DNA from: Campylobacteraceae bacterium
GTDB lineage: Bacteria > Campylobacterota > Campylobacteria > Campylobacterales > Campylobacteraceae
Length of the DNA stretch: 13,573 nt
Assembly (NCBI GenBank): GCA_031276365.1
Contig: JAISNG010000180.1
Span: 1-13,573, forward strand
Direction: 5' to 3'
Part shown: positions 13,401 through 13,573 of the stretch, one piece after another
Layout of the letters: each line of letters starts with the position of its first letter
Numbering within the stretch: the stretch's first letter is position 1
Notes under the pieces: generated by a model
Told to the model about the DNA's origin: nothing
Database searches by the model: none
Seen by the model: only the letters and a program-made list of their open reading frames with translations
Made by a program: the position numbers and the translations under genes

Positions 13401-13573
13401 GCGAAGTGTCATACAGTTTTAATGACTCGCATGTAAAGAATACTTACAAATTAAACGGCAATATATTTGATAATGCGCTTGGTATTACCTCTACAATCCG
13501 CGGCAATCACCATCTCTATTTCGAAGGAACGTATCAAATCGGGGACAATTTTAACAACAAAAAGGCAAATTTC
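10484..13573 (+). CDS. Classical autotransporter (type Va secretion) with repeat-rich passenger, 3' end outside window
   Basis: The frame is open from ATG 10484 to the window edge without a stop (1030 residues visible). Residues 1-32 are a signal peptide: basic K-K-R, a hydrophobic stretch, and L-N-A before D33. Residues about 60-500 hold about 13 imperfect copies of an I-G-D-N-A-x-I-x-T-x-G unit, with S-Y-A-V-like segments between them, as expected for a right-handed beta-helix passenger. A less regular part, a G-G-G-G-S-G-G-G-G linker (727-735) and a probable alpha-helical segment (T-Q-T-L-L-Q-R-L-G) follow. From about residue 779 (D-I-W-I-K-T-Y-A-G) the sequence matches the autotransporter beta-domain, including Y-V-E-P-Q-A-E-I and a late K-E-F-D-G-E. 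Judged by usual barrel length, perhaps 20-30 residues are missing. The protein should insert in the outer membrane and display its passenger; adhesion is a guess. Confidence 0.93.
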   Translation, partial: MHNICYVKKRNIGSFSSVLVFIGMVLVSNLNADCVDLGGGHISCNESVNSDVYTDMSNGVSSSLLLDINTTNAYGVHNDNNGSWRFEGLNIATVGSGAYAAYIQSGGNISIGDNANITTNGSASYAVNAESGSNIFIGDNAEISAHGPNVPPTYSATPQSLSHAVVASGSNITIGDNANILTTGIGSYGVRTINNGISHIIIGDNVTIATTGGDTYCGNCGRTSPTTGWWSYGVVTEGAGSDITIGNNANISTQGAMAYALYTVSQNTAIYVGDNAAISTSGDRNSYAIYAQNSGKVFIGDNAHITTTGNELYLHNSSAGNGQPHAIYATGSGTLLDIGDNAVISTYGYDATAVSGTSFVNITIGGNARITTYGEGVNNTPNAVTNEGGFGVKIRGSSADFTLGDNAVITTYGNRALGVQIRETSRGVFGDNLTVITYGNNSAAIENWDRSNVTIGDNALIFTFGDVSHAIRALTSTGAGTATTIIGNGALISTSGDGSYAVFAEGRSAAVGSRIILNTDTNISVLGTDSYAIYSANTNALVTTNGTVKMNIFGNITAQNGGVVDLNLGDGSNLYGSTELGSNGASVINLTFDGDNSRWTTKGSSSLTNLYLTNSAEVDLTQSASYVTLSIDNLNGEGVFYQRINPFGNGDLIVINNSSSGNYELIFDKAAFGSYSATGDEEFLLIEQNASGAHSAVFTGEAWIGAYVYRVGNTSNAQYLTTGTPNGGGGSGGGGAPLNTIALSSISFANINYISNYANTQTLLQRLGEINHNRDTLDDIWIKTYAGKLDSFDKKFDIQDVDYYGLHGGFDRIYDTKSGKFFAGFMFGLSKTNIDYRLGDGKVSSYDMGLYASYKNERDFYIDTLLKHTRNENKFGIVVNGEKITGNSDMNAYLLSVESGKKFYVGNGFYVEPQAEITFSKQSGGTSVAESGLLTKFDSYNSILGRLSAVVGYSVKDAVNIYYKAGCIKEFDGEVSYSFNDSHVKNTYKLNGNIFDNALGITSTIRGNHHLYFEGTYQIGDNFNNKKANF
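10808..11970 (+). repeat. Thirteen imperfect passenger repeats (IGDNA-x-I-x-T-x-G unit)
   Basis: The glycine codon of each unit lies at 10817, 10895, 11006, 11090, 11219, 11300, 11381, 11498, 11576, 11693, 11771, 11849 and 11942. Spacings in residues are 26, 37, 28, 43, 27, 27, 39, 26, 39, 26, 26 and 31: a base unit of 26-28 with several units lengthened. The repeats are conserved as protein and diverged as DNA, so they are old. A degenerate further unit lies near 12025-12063. Confidence 0.85.

Overview
The window looks like a chromosomal segment from a member of the Campylobacterota (Campylobacter-like epsilonproteobacteria). The main reason is the tightly packed minus-strand block glmU-coaBC-uppS-prepilin peptidase-LptF/LptG permease-truA, a gene order I recall from Campylobacter genomes. 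Moderate AT-richness, TANAAT-type -10 boxes with poor -35 boxes, and 1 to 8 base gene overlaps agree with this. The assignment is an inference from gene order and protein sequence.

Layout. (1) Positions 1-2833, plus strand: an accessory triad of a von Willebrand factor A protein (5' end outside the window), a PP2C-type phosphatase and a Ser/Thr-kinase-like protein with an OB-fold-like domain and a C-terminal membrane anchor. This is the composition of TerY-phosphorylation (TerY-P) triads, which have been linked to Ter stress responses and to anti-phage defence. The DNA is more AT-rich than the neighbouring core genes. (2) Positions 2878-8513, minus strand: six core genes, almost without gaps, for tRNA pseudouridylation, LPS export, prepilin processing, undecaprenyl diphosphate synthesis, coenzyme A synthesis and UDP-GlcNAc synthesis. 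A DUF1287 exported protein (8559-9134) stands at the head and probably belongs to the same transcript. (3) Positions 9135-9203: a short divergent promoter region with a nearly symmetric -10 element. (4) Positions 9204-10031, plus strand: a CvfB-like S1/winged-helix RNA-binding protein whose conserved N-terminus has no ATG, GTG or TTG start; an AUC start preceded by AAAGG fits best. (5) Positions 10032-10483: a non-coding gap with several inverted repeats, a Fur-box-like sequence and candidate promoters. (6) Positions 10484-13573, plus strand, running off the end: a classical autotransporter of more than 1030 residues, with signal peptide, a passenger of about 13 imperfect IGDNA-type repeats, a natural Gly/Ser linker and a beta-barrel domain. 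It is open to the window edge without a stop.

How the genes work together. GlmU, UppS and the Lpt permease all serve the cell envelope: UDP-GlcNAc precursor, lipid carrier and LPS transport. The DUF1287 protein is exported and may also act in the envelope. The vWA/phosphatase/kinase set forms a self-contained phosphorylation module. The autotransporter adds a surface protein that may vary between strains.

The most interesting observations are the TerY-P-like triad with a membrane-anchored OB-fold kinase, the apparent AUC start of the cvfB-like gene, and the repeat architecture and regulatory region of the autotransporter.
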